Shown here piece after piece: positions 53,783-61,483 of a stretch of DNA of 64,000 bases; position 1 is the first letter of the stretch; each line of letters begins with the position of its first letter. Below the pieces are notes generated by a model, which worked only from the letters and a program-made list of their open reading frames with translations, was not told the origin of the DNA and did no database searches. This DNA comes from Flavobacteriales bacterium (GTDB lineage Bacteria > Bacteroidota > Bacteroidia > Flavobacteriales_D > Crocinitomicaceae). A program made the translations under genes and the position numbers. Location of the stretch: assembly GCA_022361195.1 (NCBI GenBank), contig JAKSBJ010000396.1:1-64000 (forward strand), in the 5' to 3' direction.

Positions 53783-54808
53783 CTAAATCAAAGATCCCTG
53801 ACAGCTAGAACCTTCTCCCGCTGTACAACCAAAACAATGATTATTTAAAACAATACTTCTTTCATTCAGTTCGGCTGAATCAAAATCACGAATATTCTTT
53901 GAAGCATTTACAGCTACTGGTAATTTGAGCATTTGATTAAAATCGCAATCGTATAAATCACCATTCCAATCAACCGAAATTGTATTTCTACACATTACTT
54001 CACCAGCCGCAACTGGATTAAAACTTTGAGCCAACAACATCATATAATCTTCGTATCTATCAATATTTAATAAATACTCTAAATAACGAGCAATAGGAAG
54101 ATTAGTAATCGTATAAAGGTTATTGAATTCAATATCAAAATCCTCCTTCAATCTCACTTTATAATCCTGTTCTAACTTTTGTTGATTAGGTGCTACAGCC
54201 GGTCCCCCTGGATTAAATACTAGATGTAATGGTAATCCTTCCTCTTTTCCGTATCCCAACTCATTGAGACGTTGTAAGGCTTTAATAGACTTGTTAAAAA
54301 CACCATCTCCTCTTTGTTTATCAGTATTAGCCTCAGTGTAACAAGGCAAAGAAGAAATCACTGTAACTCCATGTTTTTTAAACAATTCAGGATAGCTTTT
54401 AAACTTCCCTTCAACCAAAATAGTTAAGTTGGAACGAACAATAATTTCCACTTCTCTCTTCGACAACTCTTCCAATAACCACTCAAAATGAGGATTCATT
54501 TCTGGAGCTCCTCCAGTTAAATCAACCGTATTTACAGATGTCTCATCTACCACTCTCAAACAATGCTCTAACACTTCTTTTGAGGTAATTTCCTTACGAT
54601 AAGGTGAAGCATCAACGTGACAATGCACACATTGTTGATTGCACATGTAACCTACATTGATTTGCAGAATCTCCAACTCTTTTGGCTTAAGTGGAAACAA
54701 ACCTGTTTCCTTCATCTTTTGAGCAAAAGATGGCCGTTCCTCTCCCGTCTTAGATAATACACTTATCTGCTCTTGCGGACTCAATTTTGATACTAATACT
54801 TTATTCAT
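53783..54808 (-). CDS. arsS: Arsenosugar biosynthesis radical SAM protein ArsS
   Basis: A 341-aa radical SAM enzyme (TIGR04167 type). The cluster cysteines are 56, 60 and 63 in VGYMCNQQCVHCHVDASP. The C-terminal Cys-rich domain (DUF3641) ends CFGCTAGEGSSCQGSLI. Some family members carry selenocysteine in the C-terminal part; here the positions read Cys and no in-frame UGA was seen. ArsS is proposed to transfer the adenosyl group to dimethylarsinous acid on the way to arsenosugars. It overlaps the upstream DUF547 gene by eight bases. Confidence 0.88.
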   Translation of the reverse strand: MNKVLVSKLSPQEQISVLSKTGEERPSFAQKMKETGLFPLKPKELEILQINVGYMCNQQCVHCHVDASPYRKEITSKEVLEHCLRVVDETSVNTVDLTGGAPEMNPHFEWLLEELSKREVEIIVRSNLTILVEGKFKSYPELFKKHGVTVISSLPCYTEANTDKQRGDGVFNKSIKALQRLNELGYGKEEGLPLHLVFNPGGPAVAPNQQKLEQDYKVRLKEDFDIEFNNLYTITNLPIARYLEYLLNIDRYEDYMMLLAQSFNPVAAGEVMCRNTISVDWNGDLYDCDFNQMLKLPVAVNASKNIRDFDSAELNERSIVLNNHCFGCTAGEGSSCQGSLI

Positions 54809-55538
54809 TCAAAGACCAATTATATGGTAGGTATTCAATTTTAGCTTTTGGACTGATTTTTACCTTAGAATACTTGTTGAGGTAATCAATTAATCCTTTA
54901 TCTCCTTTGATAAAGTCTTCTTTATACCACTCAAATATTTTAGAGATTTTAATCTTGTTCTCCGTAATGACATTCTTTTTGGGATCATTGATAAAGATTC
55001 TGGCCATTTTACTCATTTTTGAGCTAACGTTCTCTTCTGTAAAGGCAGAGTTCATCAATTTAGGACAAGAGTAAGATGCACAATTGATGGCAAAGTGAAT
55101 ACGGGCATCTCCCATCTTTCTTAAGATATCATTCTCAATTTGTCTTAAAGTATATGTTTTTGATCCCAATTTGGCCATTTTAAAATCCCAAATTTCTTTT
55201 CCACTAAACGAAATATCATTTACCGACTTTACAGGATACTTGGTCAAAACAAACTTGATACAGTAAGCATTGTAAGCATTGATATAGTAAGCCTTTTTTG
55301 CATTTCTACTCCAATCAGATGCTGGTGCATGATCCCTCAATTCTGTTAGATAAGAATCAAGTGTATCCATCTTTGGTTTCATTCCCTTATAGTTAACCTT
55401 ACCACTAGTTGTCACATATTTTTTCAAAAAGCGATCCCATATTGAATGGTCAGGTTGTTCAGAAGCAAATAGGTTTGCTCCAATTAATCCAAATACTGCT
55501 AATAAAATTATTTTCTTCATTTTTTCATTCATTTTCAT
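54801..55538 (-). CDS. DUF547 secreted protein, first gene of the arsenosugar operon
   Basis: A 245-aa exported protein (signal peptide IILLAVFGLIGANLFASE). DUF547 spans about 60-190, with the hallmarks NAKKAYYINAYNAYCIKFVL, LRQIENDILRKMGDARIHFAINCASYSCPKL and FEWYKEDFI. The function of the domain is unknown. Other in-frame ATGs (55532, 55520) are possible starts; the last begins exactly at the signal peptide MKKIILLAV. A near-consensus box TAATTCTG lies upstream on its strand. Confidence 0.85.
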   Translation of the reverse strand: MKMNEKMKKIILLAVFGLIGANLFASEQPDHSIWDRFLKKYVTTSGKVNYKGMKPKMDTLDSYLTELRDHAPASDWSRNAKKAYYINAYNAYCIKFVLTKYPVKSVNDISFSGKEIWDFKMAKLGSKTYTLRQIENDILRKMGDARIHFAINCASYSCPKLMNSAFTEENVSSKMSKMARIFINDPKKNVITENKIKISKIFEWYKEDFIKGDKGLIDYLNKYSKVKISPKAKIEYLPYNWSLNE

Positions 55539-55652
55539 CGAATGCCAGAATTAGATCGAATGATCAATCACTTTCTTACAGACTTTTTTAATTGATTTAC
55601 AAACAAGAATCAAACCACTTAAAGATAAACAAATAAGATTTGCCTACCAATA

Positions 55653-56213
55653 CTATTGATTTTCAAACTTTTTCACTCCATTTACATGAACGTATGCATG
55701 CAATGGAATATCTGCTTCATGAATATCTGAAATTTTTTGGATTGGTGGATAAAAACCTAAACCAATGAACTGGCAATTTTGTTTGCACGATTTCAAAAAG
55801 CGATCATAAAAACCAGCTCCATACCCCACTCTGTTTCCCTCTTCATCGACAGCTAAGAGTGGAACCAAGACAATATCCATTACATCAGCTGTTACTTCTT
55901 CACCATAAGTAGGCTCGGGAATCCCCCATTCAGAAATCTGTAATTGATCTCGATTTTCATATTTAATATGAACCAAACTTTGATCTTTTTGAACAATGGG
56001 TAAATAAAAGTTAGCTTTATTTTGATCCAAAATATCCCAGGTCAAAACTTCATTAAATCGCTCAATTGGTAGAAAAACACTCACCTCTTTTCCTTCTAAA
56101 CTCACAATCTCTAACAAACGACTACAAATTGTCTTTGACCATTCGTTTCGCAAATCAGACGTTAATTCGTGACGTTTCTCTTTAAATATTTTACGAATTT
56201 CCTTTTTGAGCAT
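55653..56213 (-). CDS. 5-formyltetrahydrofolate cyclo-ligase
   Basis: A 186-aa enzyme of folate metabolism that converts 5-formyltetrahydrofolate to methenyltetrahydrofolate with ATP. Landmarks are the N-terminal LKKEIRKIFKEKRHELTSD and the ATP-binding DIVLVPLLAVDEEGNRVGYGAGFYDRFL (about 110-137). It starts at the stop of the TauE/SafE-family gene (TAATG overlap). Confidence 0.94.
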   Translation of the reverse strand: MLKKEIRKIFKEKRHELTSDLRNEWSKTICSRLLEIVSLEGKEVSVFLPIERFNEVLTWDILDQNKANFYLPIVQKDQSLVHIKYENRDQLQISEWGIPEPTYGEEVTADVMDIVLVPLLAVDEEGNRVGYGAGFYDRFLKSCKQNCQFIGLGFYPPIQKISDIHEADIPLHAYVHVNGVKKFENQ

Positions 56214-56989
56214 TATTTATTCAATAAACCAGATGCCAATGCCAATCCAAAAACTAGCATCGCCACTGAAACAAATAAAGTTAAACCTTTAATTTTTATT
56301 TTTTTGAGTAGTAACTTACCACTAATTGCTCCAACAACTGCAGCTACTAATGAAAATACAATTAGCTCCCACCTATTAGCTAATCCTTGAAAATTATAGG
56401 TTGAAAAATAGACTGATGTTCTAACAACATCCACAATGAGTGCAATAACAATTCCGGTAGCGATAAAAACCTCTTTTTGCAATTGGTACTTAATTAAAAA
56501 GGCCGAGCGTAAAGCTCCCTGATGCCCTGAAAGTCCCCCAAAAAAACCGCTAATAGCTCCACCTACCCACAACGATTGTTTCGAAAAAGCCAAACTCCAT
56601 TTAGGTACTAATTCAATTAAGGCAAATACAATTAAAATAGCTCCAAAAATGACATTAAGTAAATAAACACTGAACGTCTTTTCTCCTATTTGATAGGCTG
56701 TTAAGGGGAAATCTTCAAACTGATCCAATAAAATAGCTCCAACAAAGGCCGCTGGAATTGCAGCTAATCCAAAAGGAGTCACAACCTTCCAATCCACGCT
56801 CTTTTTCATGAGCATGAATTTGAAGACATTATTCAAAAAATGAACAATAGCTGTAGCCGCAATAGCCAACATCAAATCCTGAAACAGGAGGTAAAAAACC
56901 GGCCAAAGGAGCGTTCCTAAACCAAAGCCAGAAAAGAAAGTTAACCAACTAGCAGTGAAGGAAACCAAAATGAGTAAGAAAATTTCCAT
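56213..56989 (-). CDS. Sulfite exporter TauE/SafE family membrane protein
   Basis: A frame open from a TTG at 56995, but the ATG at 56989 (MEIFLLILVSFTASWLTFFSGF) is the natural start, giving 258 aa with about eight helices. The family opening LTFFSGFGLGTLL and the mid-protein GGLSGHQGALRSAFLIKY are consistent with TauE/SafE (YfcA-like) anion exporters. The transported substrate is unknown; sulfite or organosulfonate is only the family name. Confidence 0.88.
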   Translation of the reverse strand: MEIFLLILVSFTASWLTFFSGFGLGTLLWPVFYLLFQDLMLAIAATAIVHFLNNVFKFMLMKKSVDWKVVTPFGLAAIPAAFVGAILLDQFEDFPLTAYQIGEKTFSVYLLNVIFGAILIVFALIELVPKWSLAFSKQSLWVGGAISGFFGGLSGHQGALRSAFLIKYQLQKEVFIATGIVIALIVDVVRTSVYFSTYNFQGLANRWELIVFSLVAAVVGAISGKLLLKKIKIKGLTLFVSVAMLVFGLALASGLLNK

Positions 56990-56998
56990 TCCCAAACT

Positions 56999-57289
56999 TT
57001 ACATGCCTGGAATAATTCCTTTGGCTGATTGGGCCATTTCCATTTCTTTTGTTCGATTTGCAGCTTCCAGGGCACGATTTCCAGCAGTGATGATCAAGCT
57101 AATTAGCTCATCTCCCTGGATATCTCCTTTTACCCGGATATCGGTAATAACACCGTTCCCGTTTACTTCAACTCTCACATCTCCATCTCTGGCTTCACCA
57201 ACCATTTTAATGTGATTAAGTCGTTCTTTTACTTCCTCTACTTGTTGTTGCATTTCCTGCAACTTTTTCATCATTCCGTTACCAAACAT
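56999..57289 (-). CDS. YbaB/EbfC family nucleoid-associated protein
   Basis: A 96-aa protein beginning MFGNGMMKKLQEMQQQVEEVKERL (coiled coil), with the YbaB core VNGNGVITDIRVKGDIQGDELISLIITAGNRALEAA. The family forms tweezer-like dimers that bind DNA. It is a lone gene here, nine bases before the TauE/SafE-family ATG. The minus-strand box TATTTTTG (57319-57326) lies 29 bases upstream of its ATG. Confidence 0.94.
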   Translation of the reverse strand: MFGNGMMKKLQEMQQQVEEVKERLNHIKMVGEARDGDVRVEVNGNGVITDIRVKGDIQGDELISLIITAGNRALEAANRTKEMEMAQSAKGIIPGM

Positions 57290-57373
57290 GATTGAATCTT
57301 TACGTTAAATATTCACAACAAAAATAAATAATAGTAGGCGCAAATACTATATTTATCGCCAAAATACAAATTC

Positions 57374-58183
57374 ATGCAATCAATCATAGAAGAAGCCTGG
57401 AATAACAGGGAGATGTTGGAACAAGCAGAAGTTCAACAAGCAATTAATGAAGTTATTGCCCAATTGGACAGCGGGCAATTGAGAGTTGCCGAACCATTAG
57501 CTGATGGAAATTGGCAAGTAAACGAGTGGGTAAAAAAGGCTGTCGTCATGTATTTTCCTATTCGTAAAATGGAAACAATTGAGGTTGGACCTTTTGAGTT
57601 CCATGATAAAATGGCCTTAAAAACCAATTATGCTGAAAAAGGGGTTAGAGTTGTTCCTCATGCTATTGCTCGTTACGGAGCTTATGTTTCCAGTGGTGTA
57701 ATCATGATGCCTTCTTATGTTAATATTGGAGCTTATGTGGATTCAGGAACAATGGTAGATACCTGGGCTACGGTTGGTTCATGTGCTCAAATAGGAAAAA
57801 ATGTTCACCTCAGTGGAGGAGTTGGAATTGGTGGAGTTTTGGAGCCATTACAGGCTGCTCCGGTAATTATTGAGGACAATGCTTTTATTGGTTCGAGATG
57901 TATTGTTGTAGAAGGTGTGAGAGTTGGAAAAGAAGCTGTTTTAGGAGCAAATGTCGTTTTGACAATGTCGACTAAAATCATTGATGTCACAGGAGACGAG
58001 CCGGTTGAAATGAAAGGATATGTTCCTGAGCGATCAGTTGTAATTCCGGGATCTTATACTAAAAAATTCTCCGCGGGAGATTATCAGGTCCCTTGTGCTT
58101 TAATTATTGGAAAACGAAAAGAATCGACTGATAAGAAGACTTCTTTAAATGATGCTTTGAGAGAAAACGATGTAGCGGTTTAA
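57374..58183 (+). CDS. dapD: 2,3,4,5-tetrahydropyridine-2,6-dicarboxylate N-succinyltransferase
   Basis: A 269-aa left-handed beta-helix acyltransferase of the lysine/diaminopimelate pathway. It starts SIIEEAWNNREMLEQAEVQQAINEV (helical N-domain). Hexapeptide repeats run from about 105 to 215, including YVNIGAYVDSGTMVDTWATVGSCAQIGKNVHLSGGVGIGGVLEPLQAAPVI (shown as the region 116-165). The succinyl-pathway reading is favoured over acetyl by this pattern. The stop overlaps a convergent gene stop. Confidence 0.95.
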   Translation: MQSIIEEAWNNREMLEQAEVQQAINEVIAQLDSGQLRVAEPLADGNWQVNEWVKKAVVMYFPIRKMETIEVGPFEFHDKMALKTNYAEKGVRVVPHAIARYGAYVSSGVIMMPSYVNIGAYVDSGTMVDTWATVGSCAQIGKNVHLSGGVGIGGVLEPLQAAPVIIEDNAFIGSRCIVVEGVRVGKEAVLGANVVLTMSTKIIDVTGDEPVEMKGYVPERSVVIPGSYTKKFSAGDYQVPCALIIGKRKESTDKKTSLNDALRENDVAV

Positions 58184-58380
58184 GCCACTACCTCATCTTT
58201 CATACATTGTTCATCGGGACGCGCCCCACAAACACTGCAAGATTCCCCTTCGGCATTAAGAACAGGATTATTACTGGCACAAGTTCCAGCAAATTGACCT
58301 CCTTTTTTAGCCCAGATTTTAACTGCAATCCCGGCAAATCCCAACCCTAAAAGACCAATGGCTATTAATGCTAATTTCAT
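58180..58380 (-). CDS. Small membrane protein with a Cys-rich tail
   Basis: A 66-aa protein with one N-terminal helix (LALIAIGLLGLGFAGIAVKIW) and a tail containing five cysteines (GTCASNN, SCSVCGARPDEQC). I recall similar conserved short proteins in Flavobacteria, annotated only as membrane or secreted protein. The CxxC pair suggests metal binding. Its stop overlaps the dapD stop. Confidence 0.72.
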   Translation of the reverse strand: MKLALIAIGLLGLGFAGIAVKIWAKKGGQFAGTCASNNPVLNAEGESCSVCGARPDEQCMKDEVVA

Positions 58381-58425
58381 AATTAAAGAATCTTATTAGA
58401 TAACAAAGGTATAAGCTTTTTAAAC

Positions 58426-58461
58426 AAAAAAAACCGGTTTGTTAAACAAACCGGTTTTTTT
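58426..58461 (-). terminator. Rho-independent terminator
   Basis: AACCGGTTTGTT and AACAAACCGG form a near-perfect stem with A/T runs on both sides. It lies after the minus-strand gene ending at 58481 and upstream of the small membrane protein gene. Confidence 0.93.
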
Positions 58462-58480
58462 ATATCGTATTTGAAACAGA

Positions 58481-58912
58481 TTATTTCAAATTTTTCAATT
58501 GCATTCCAAAAGCTACAATAAACCCGATTGACGCTAATGCGCTTACAAGATTTAACCATTCAGAAGCTCCCATCAATAGTAGTAAAGCCCAAATACCTGT
58601 AACAATTGCATAGAGAATAAATCCGGATTTTTGCCCTTTATTCATTTTAATGGCTCCTACTATACCTAGTATGTTTAATACTAGCATCACTAGTAAAATA
58701 ACCACTAATAGGACAACTAATCCCGTTGGATCAGCAACTGGAATTACATCATTTAACATATCAACCATCATGTTAATTGCTAAAAGTCCAATTAAGATTA
58801 ATAATGACCATAAACTAGATCCAATAATGCTCAAAATAGCTAGTGTTTTAACGGCTTGAGGTGTTTCTCCTGCCGAATGGGCATCTCCCACGTCGATAAT
58901 ATCATCACTCAT
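58481..58912 (-). CDS. Four-helix membrane protein of unknown function
   Basis: A 143-aa protein with a soluble N-terminal segment of about 20 residues (SDDIIDVGDAHSAGETPQAV) and four hydrophobic helices (about 20-52, 62-88, 95-113, 118-138). No named family is recognised. It shares an unusual upstream leader with the neighbouring gene at 59412 (see findings). Confidence 0.72.
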   Translation of the reverse strand: MSDDIIDVGDAHSAGETPQAVKTLAILSIIGSSLWSLLILIGLLAINMMVDMLNDVIPVADPTGLVVLLVVILLVMLVLNILGIVGAIKMNKGQKSGFILYAIVTGIWALLLLMGASEWLNLVSALASIGFIVAFGMQLKNLK

Positions 58913-58918
58913 AATAAA

Positions 58919-58935
58919 ATAGATTAGGTTTTAAA
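58919..58935 (-). promoter_or_regulatory. Shared 17-base leader motif, first copy
   Basis: The 17 bases are identical to 59420-59436, at the same distance from the start codon. Homology without gaps extends about 45 bases. The minus-strand reading is TTTAAAACCTAATCTAT. Its role, as leader element or promoter part, is unknown. Confidence 0.5.
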
Positions 58936-58993
58936 TTTCGTCCAAGATATAAAAAATATCCTTCCTTGATATTTACGTATTCAGGCGGGAAAT

Positions 58994-59029
58994 AAAAAAG
59001 CCGTCTCGAAATCTCGAGACGGCTTTTTT
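58994..59029 (-). terminator. Rho-independent terminator of the DUF5684-like gene
   Basis: A 16-base stem (AAAAAAGCCGTCTCGA with TCGAGACGGCTTTTTT) around a four-base loop. It lies 23 bases after the minus-strand stop at 59053. Confidence 0.95.
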
Positions 59030-59052
59030 ATTGTGTTTTTTTAATCTTTCAA

Positions 59053-59412
59053 TTAAGCATCCAAAAGCTCATCAGAGCTAGCGGTGTTTCCTTGATATTG
59101 AGCGCTTCCAAAACCAAGCATTGGCCAGAAAATAATTCCTAAAAAGGCCAAACCGATTCCAAATCCAGCATCTTTTCCGAATTGCTTAGCAATTTCGATG
59201 AAAAGTAAGATTGCGAATACAAGACTCACAATTGGAATCAAGAACATTACTAACCACCATGCTGGTTTCTTAGCGATAACGGTCATAATGTAAATGTTGT
59301 AGATAGGTACAATTGCAGCCCATCCAGGTTGTCCGGCTTTTTCAAATACTTTCCAGACTGAAGCGATCAAAAATACAATGATTGCAAGATAAAGAATTAA
59401 TACTACTAGCAT
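59053..59412 (-). CDS. DUF5684-like small membrane protein
   Basis: A 119-aa protein with three to four helices and the pattern VWKVFEKAGQPGWAAIVPIYNIYIM, then KKPAWWLVMFLIPIVSLVFAILLFIEIAKQFGKDAGFGIGLAFLGIIFWPMLGFG (residues 49-103). The GxPGWxxxxPxYNxYxx motif is typical of DUF5684. It may sit beside a signal peptidase or glycine-rich protein in other genomes, but the function is unknown. Confidence 0.82.
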   Translation of the reverse strand: MLVVLILYLAIIVFLIASVWKVFEKAGQPGWAAIVPIYNIYIMTVIAKKPAWWLVMFLIPIVSLVFAILLFIEIAKQFGKDAGFGIGLAFLGIIFWPMLGFGSAQYQGNTASSDELLDA

Positions 59413-59419
59413 AATTTTT

Positions 59420-59436
59420 ATAGATTAGGTTTTAAA
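59420..59436 (-). promoter_or_regulatory. Shared 17-base leader motif, second copy
   Basis: Second copy of the motif at 58919-58935, also with a fixed offset to its ATG. Ungapped similarity continues to about 59459, including an AATATAAAAAAT-type stretch. Confidence 0.5.
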
Positions 59437-59613
59437 CTCGCATCGAATATAAAAAATTAATTGGTAGAAAAACCAATCTTAAGTCGATTAAATTTTAATT
59501 CAACTACACATATTTAGCATCTGTCTAAAAACAGCATGTAGTTGGCACTAAAAAGATTTTTTTTGAGTAAAGATAGACCGTTATGTGATTAAATGAGTTA
59601 AAAAAGGCTGGTC

Positions 59614-60351
59614 CTACAACTTAATGAACTCACCACTCCCATTACCTTCTCTGCTTAATAAGAAATAATTTCCTGAATAATAAACATCACCAGTCCCCTC
59701 TAATTTTAGCAATACTGAACTCCCCACTAAATTGATATATAAATCGGCTGTTGAATTTTGAAAGAGGAACAAACTAGCAGCATTAAAATTACTTGCATCG
59801 GCAAATCCATTGTTCTGGATCTTGACTTCTGCACGATTTGCTGAACCACTAAGTTTATAATCTCCCGCCCCATGTGAGACATTAATTCGTAAAAAGTTAA
59901 GGTCTACATCCAGCACAGCACTTCCTCCTCCATTTCGCATTTCAAAAAAGAGTGAATCACCTGTAATTGTCTCTTCAAAAATAACAGAGTCACTTGGTTC
60001 AACATGAATGTCTTTAAAATGTGGATAATGAATTTCAACCTCTATTTTTTTATCCGAATCCCTTAAAAAATTGCAACTGTTTGTGTTTTTAACGGTCGTC
60101 ACATAGTTATCAGTCATTACCTCTACCTTACCAATAACATTAGATCCACCTTTGACCACAATTTTACGACTGTCATCTTGAAAAAAACGATACTTAAGAT
60201 TTTTATAGAGTTGAAAAGAATTCACCGAATCCAACGGAATTTCAAGTTCAGCCATTTCTCCATAAGATTTCCAGCACGAACGTTCCTCAGCCTTTTTACA
60301 AGCCATTAGCGTAAACATCATCAATGCTATGAATCCAATTAATCTTTTCAT
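59614..60351 (-). CDS. DUF2807 (GIN domain) lipoprotein
   Basis: A 245-aa lipoprotein (FIALMMFTLMAC lipobox). The mature part is a right-handed beta-helix-like DUF2807 domain with repeated short strands (KVEVMTDNYVTTVKN, IHVEPSDSVIFEE, LRINVSHGAGDYKLSGSANRAEVKIQNNG). The domain is common in Bacteroidota and of unknown ligand. Its ATG overlaps the stop of the upstream gene by one base. Confidence 0.87.
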   Translation of the reverse strand: MKRLIGFIALMMFTLMACKKAEERSCWKSYGEMAELEIPLDSVNSFQLYKNLKYRFFQDDSRKIVVKGGSNVIGKVEVMTDNYVTTVKNTNSCNFLRDSDKKIEVEIHYPHFKDIHVEPSDSVIFEETITGDSLFFEMRNGGGSAVLDVDLNFLRINVSHGAGDYKLSGSANRAEVKIQNNGFADASNFNAASLFLFQNSTADLYINLVGSSVLLKLEGTGDVYYSGNYFLLSREGNGSGEFIKL

Positions 60352-61442
60352 TATCGATCTAAAAATCGTACTCCTATTCCAAACTCTATATAATCTGCCT
60401 TCCCAAAATGAGCTTTTATTCCTACCAGACCATAGAGGTACTTATTAAATAAATAGCGATAACCAATTCGGTTATAGACATTTCCTGAATGGTTGATTTT
60501 ATTCAGGAGATAATACCCCACATTAATAAATATCTCTGTTTTATGTAAACGAACTGTAGAGCCTGTAAACAATCCCCATTGAATTGTTTCGGCAGAAGTA
60601 AATCCTTCATCAGGAAAAAAATAACGATTGGATTCATTATAAATCAAGTCCGTTCCTACATCCCACTTCCATTTGTTTCCCAAAGCAAAAGAGTAATACC
60701 CTTGCAATGCAATAACCGGATAGGATTTAGGCAAATTTTGTCCGGCCAAATTCTGCCGACTACTTCCAATTCCAGTAAAAGCAAAAGTTGAATTCAATTT
60801 TTCTTTCTTTACTTCAGGAGCAATACTTTCCTTAAGTGGCACCTCTCTTTCATCAAAGTTATATCCTATTGTAAAATCTAAATAAGGAGTATTTAATCCC
60901 AAATTAGGTTGAAGAAGTGCTGCATTGGAAAAATGAGTAATCCCAATTCCCATTCCCAAATGAATTGGTCCTAGATGCTTTTTATATGCCAACTGAACAT
61001 CAATCACAGCATTAATGTGACTACCAATTGCATTGTTTTTAGGATTATTCAAAGGATCATACTTTTTGCTGATGTAAGCTACCCCACTTCCAAATCTCAA
61101 ATCCAAAAATCCATATTTAGGTGAAGCAACCAACGGTTGTGAATAATGCTGAAAAACACCAATGGTTTGTCCTAAAACTGATCGATAACCAAAATCCTGA
61201 AACAAAATAGACAATCCGGAAACAGGCATTCTCAAATCCTTCCAACTCTCCTGCTCTTTTCGCTGTTTTGAAAACTCCAGTTCAAATCCGTAATTGTTGT
61301 TTTGTATTAAGTGAGACATAATTGCCCGATGAGCAATGAGATATCCCCCTCTTGACTTGAGACTAATGGAAGTTGGTTTATAAAACTGTGAAAAACCTCC
61401 CCATGAAAGTGCTAGAAATAAAAGAAGAGATATTAACTTCAC
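60351..61442 (-). CDS. Acyloxyacyl hydrolase-like outer-membrane protein (PagL-like)
   Basis: A 363-aa barrel-like protein with signal peptide (ISLLLFLALSWGGFS). The motif GITHFSNAALLQPNLGLN (about 170-190) matches the His-Ser site of lipid A 3-O-deacylase/acyloxyacyl hydrolase family proteins, which trim lipid A acyl chains in the outer membrane. It is longer than PagL, which is about 170 aa, and the extra C-terminal half continues barrel-like strands. The start is a GTG; no upstream ATG fits. Confidence 0.85.
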   Translation of the reverse strand: MKLISLLLFLALSWGGFSQFYKPTSISLKSRGGYLIAHRAIMSHLIQNNNYGFELEFSKQRKEQESWKDLRMPVSGLSILFQDFGYRSVLGQTIGVFQHYSQPLVASPKYGFLDLRFGSGVAYISKKYDPLNNPKNNAIGSHINAVIDVQLAYKKHLGPIHLGMGIGITHFSNAALLQPNLGLNTPYLDFTIGYNFDEREVPLKESIAPEVKKEKLNSTFAFTGIGSSRQNLAGQNLPKSYPVIALQGYYSFALGNKWKWDVGTDLIYNESNRYFFPDEGFTSAETIQWGLFTGSTVRLHKTEIFINVGYYLLNKINHSGNVYNRIGYRYLFNKYLYGLVGIKAHFGKADYIEFGIGVRFLDR

Positions 61443-61471
61443 AAGCTTAAAATTCAGTACAAAATCTGCAC

Positions 61472-61479
61472 TAATTTAG
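61472..61479 (+). promoter_or_regulatory. -7 box of mazG (TAnnTTAG variant)
   Basis: TAATTTAG lies four bases before the mazG ATG, with the same geometry as the dnaB and lipA boxes but the TTAG ending seen before the secreted-protein cassettes. Confidence 0.35.
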
Positions 61480-61483
61480 AAAA

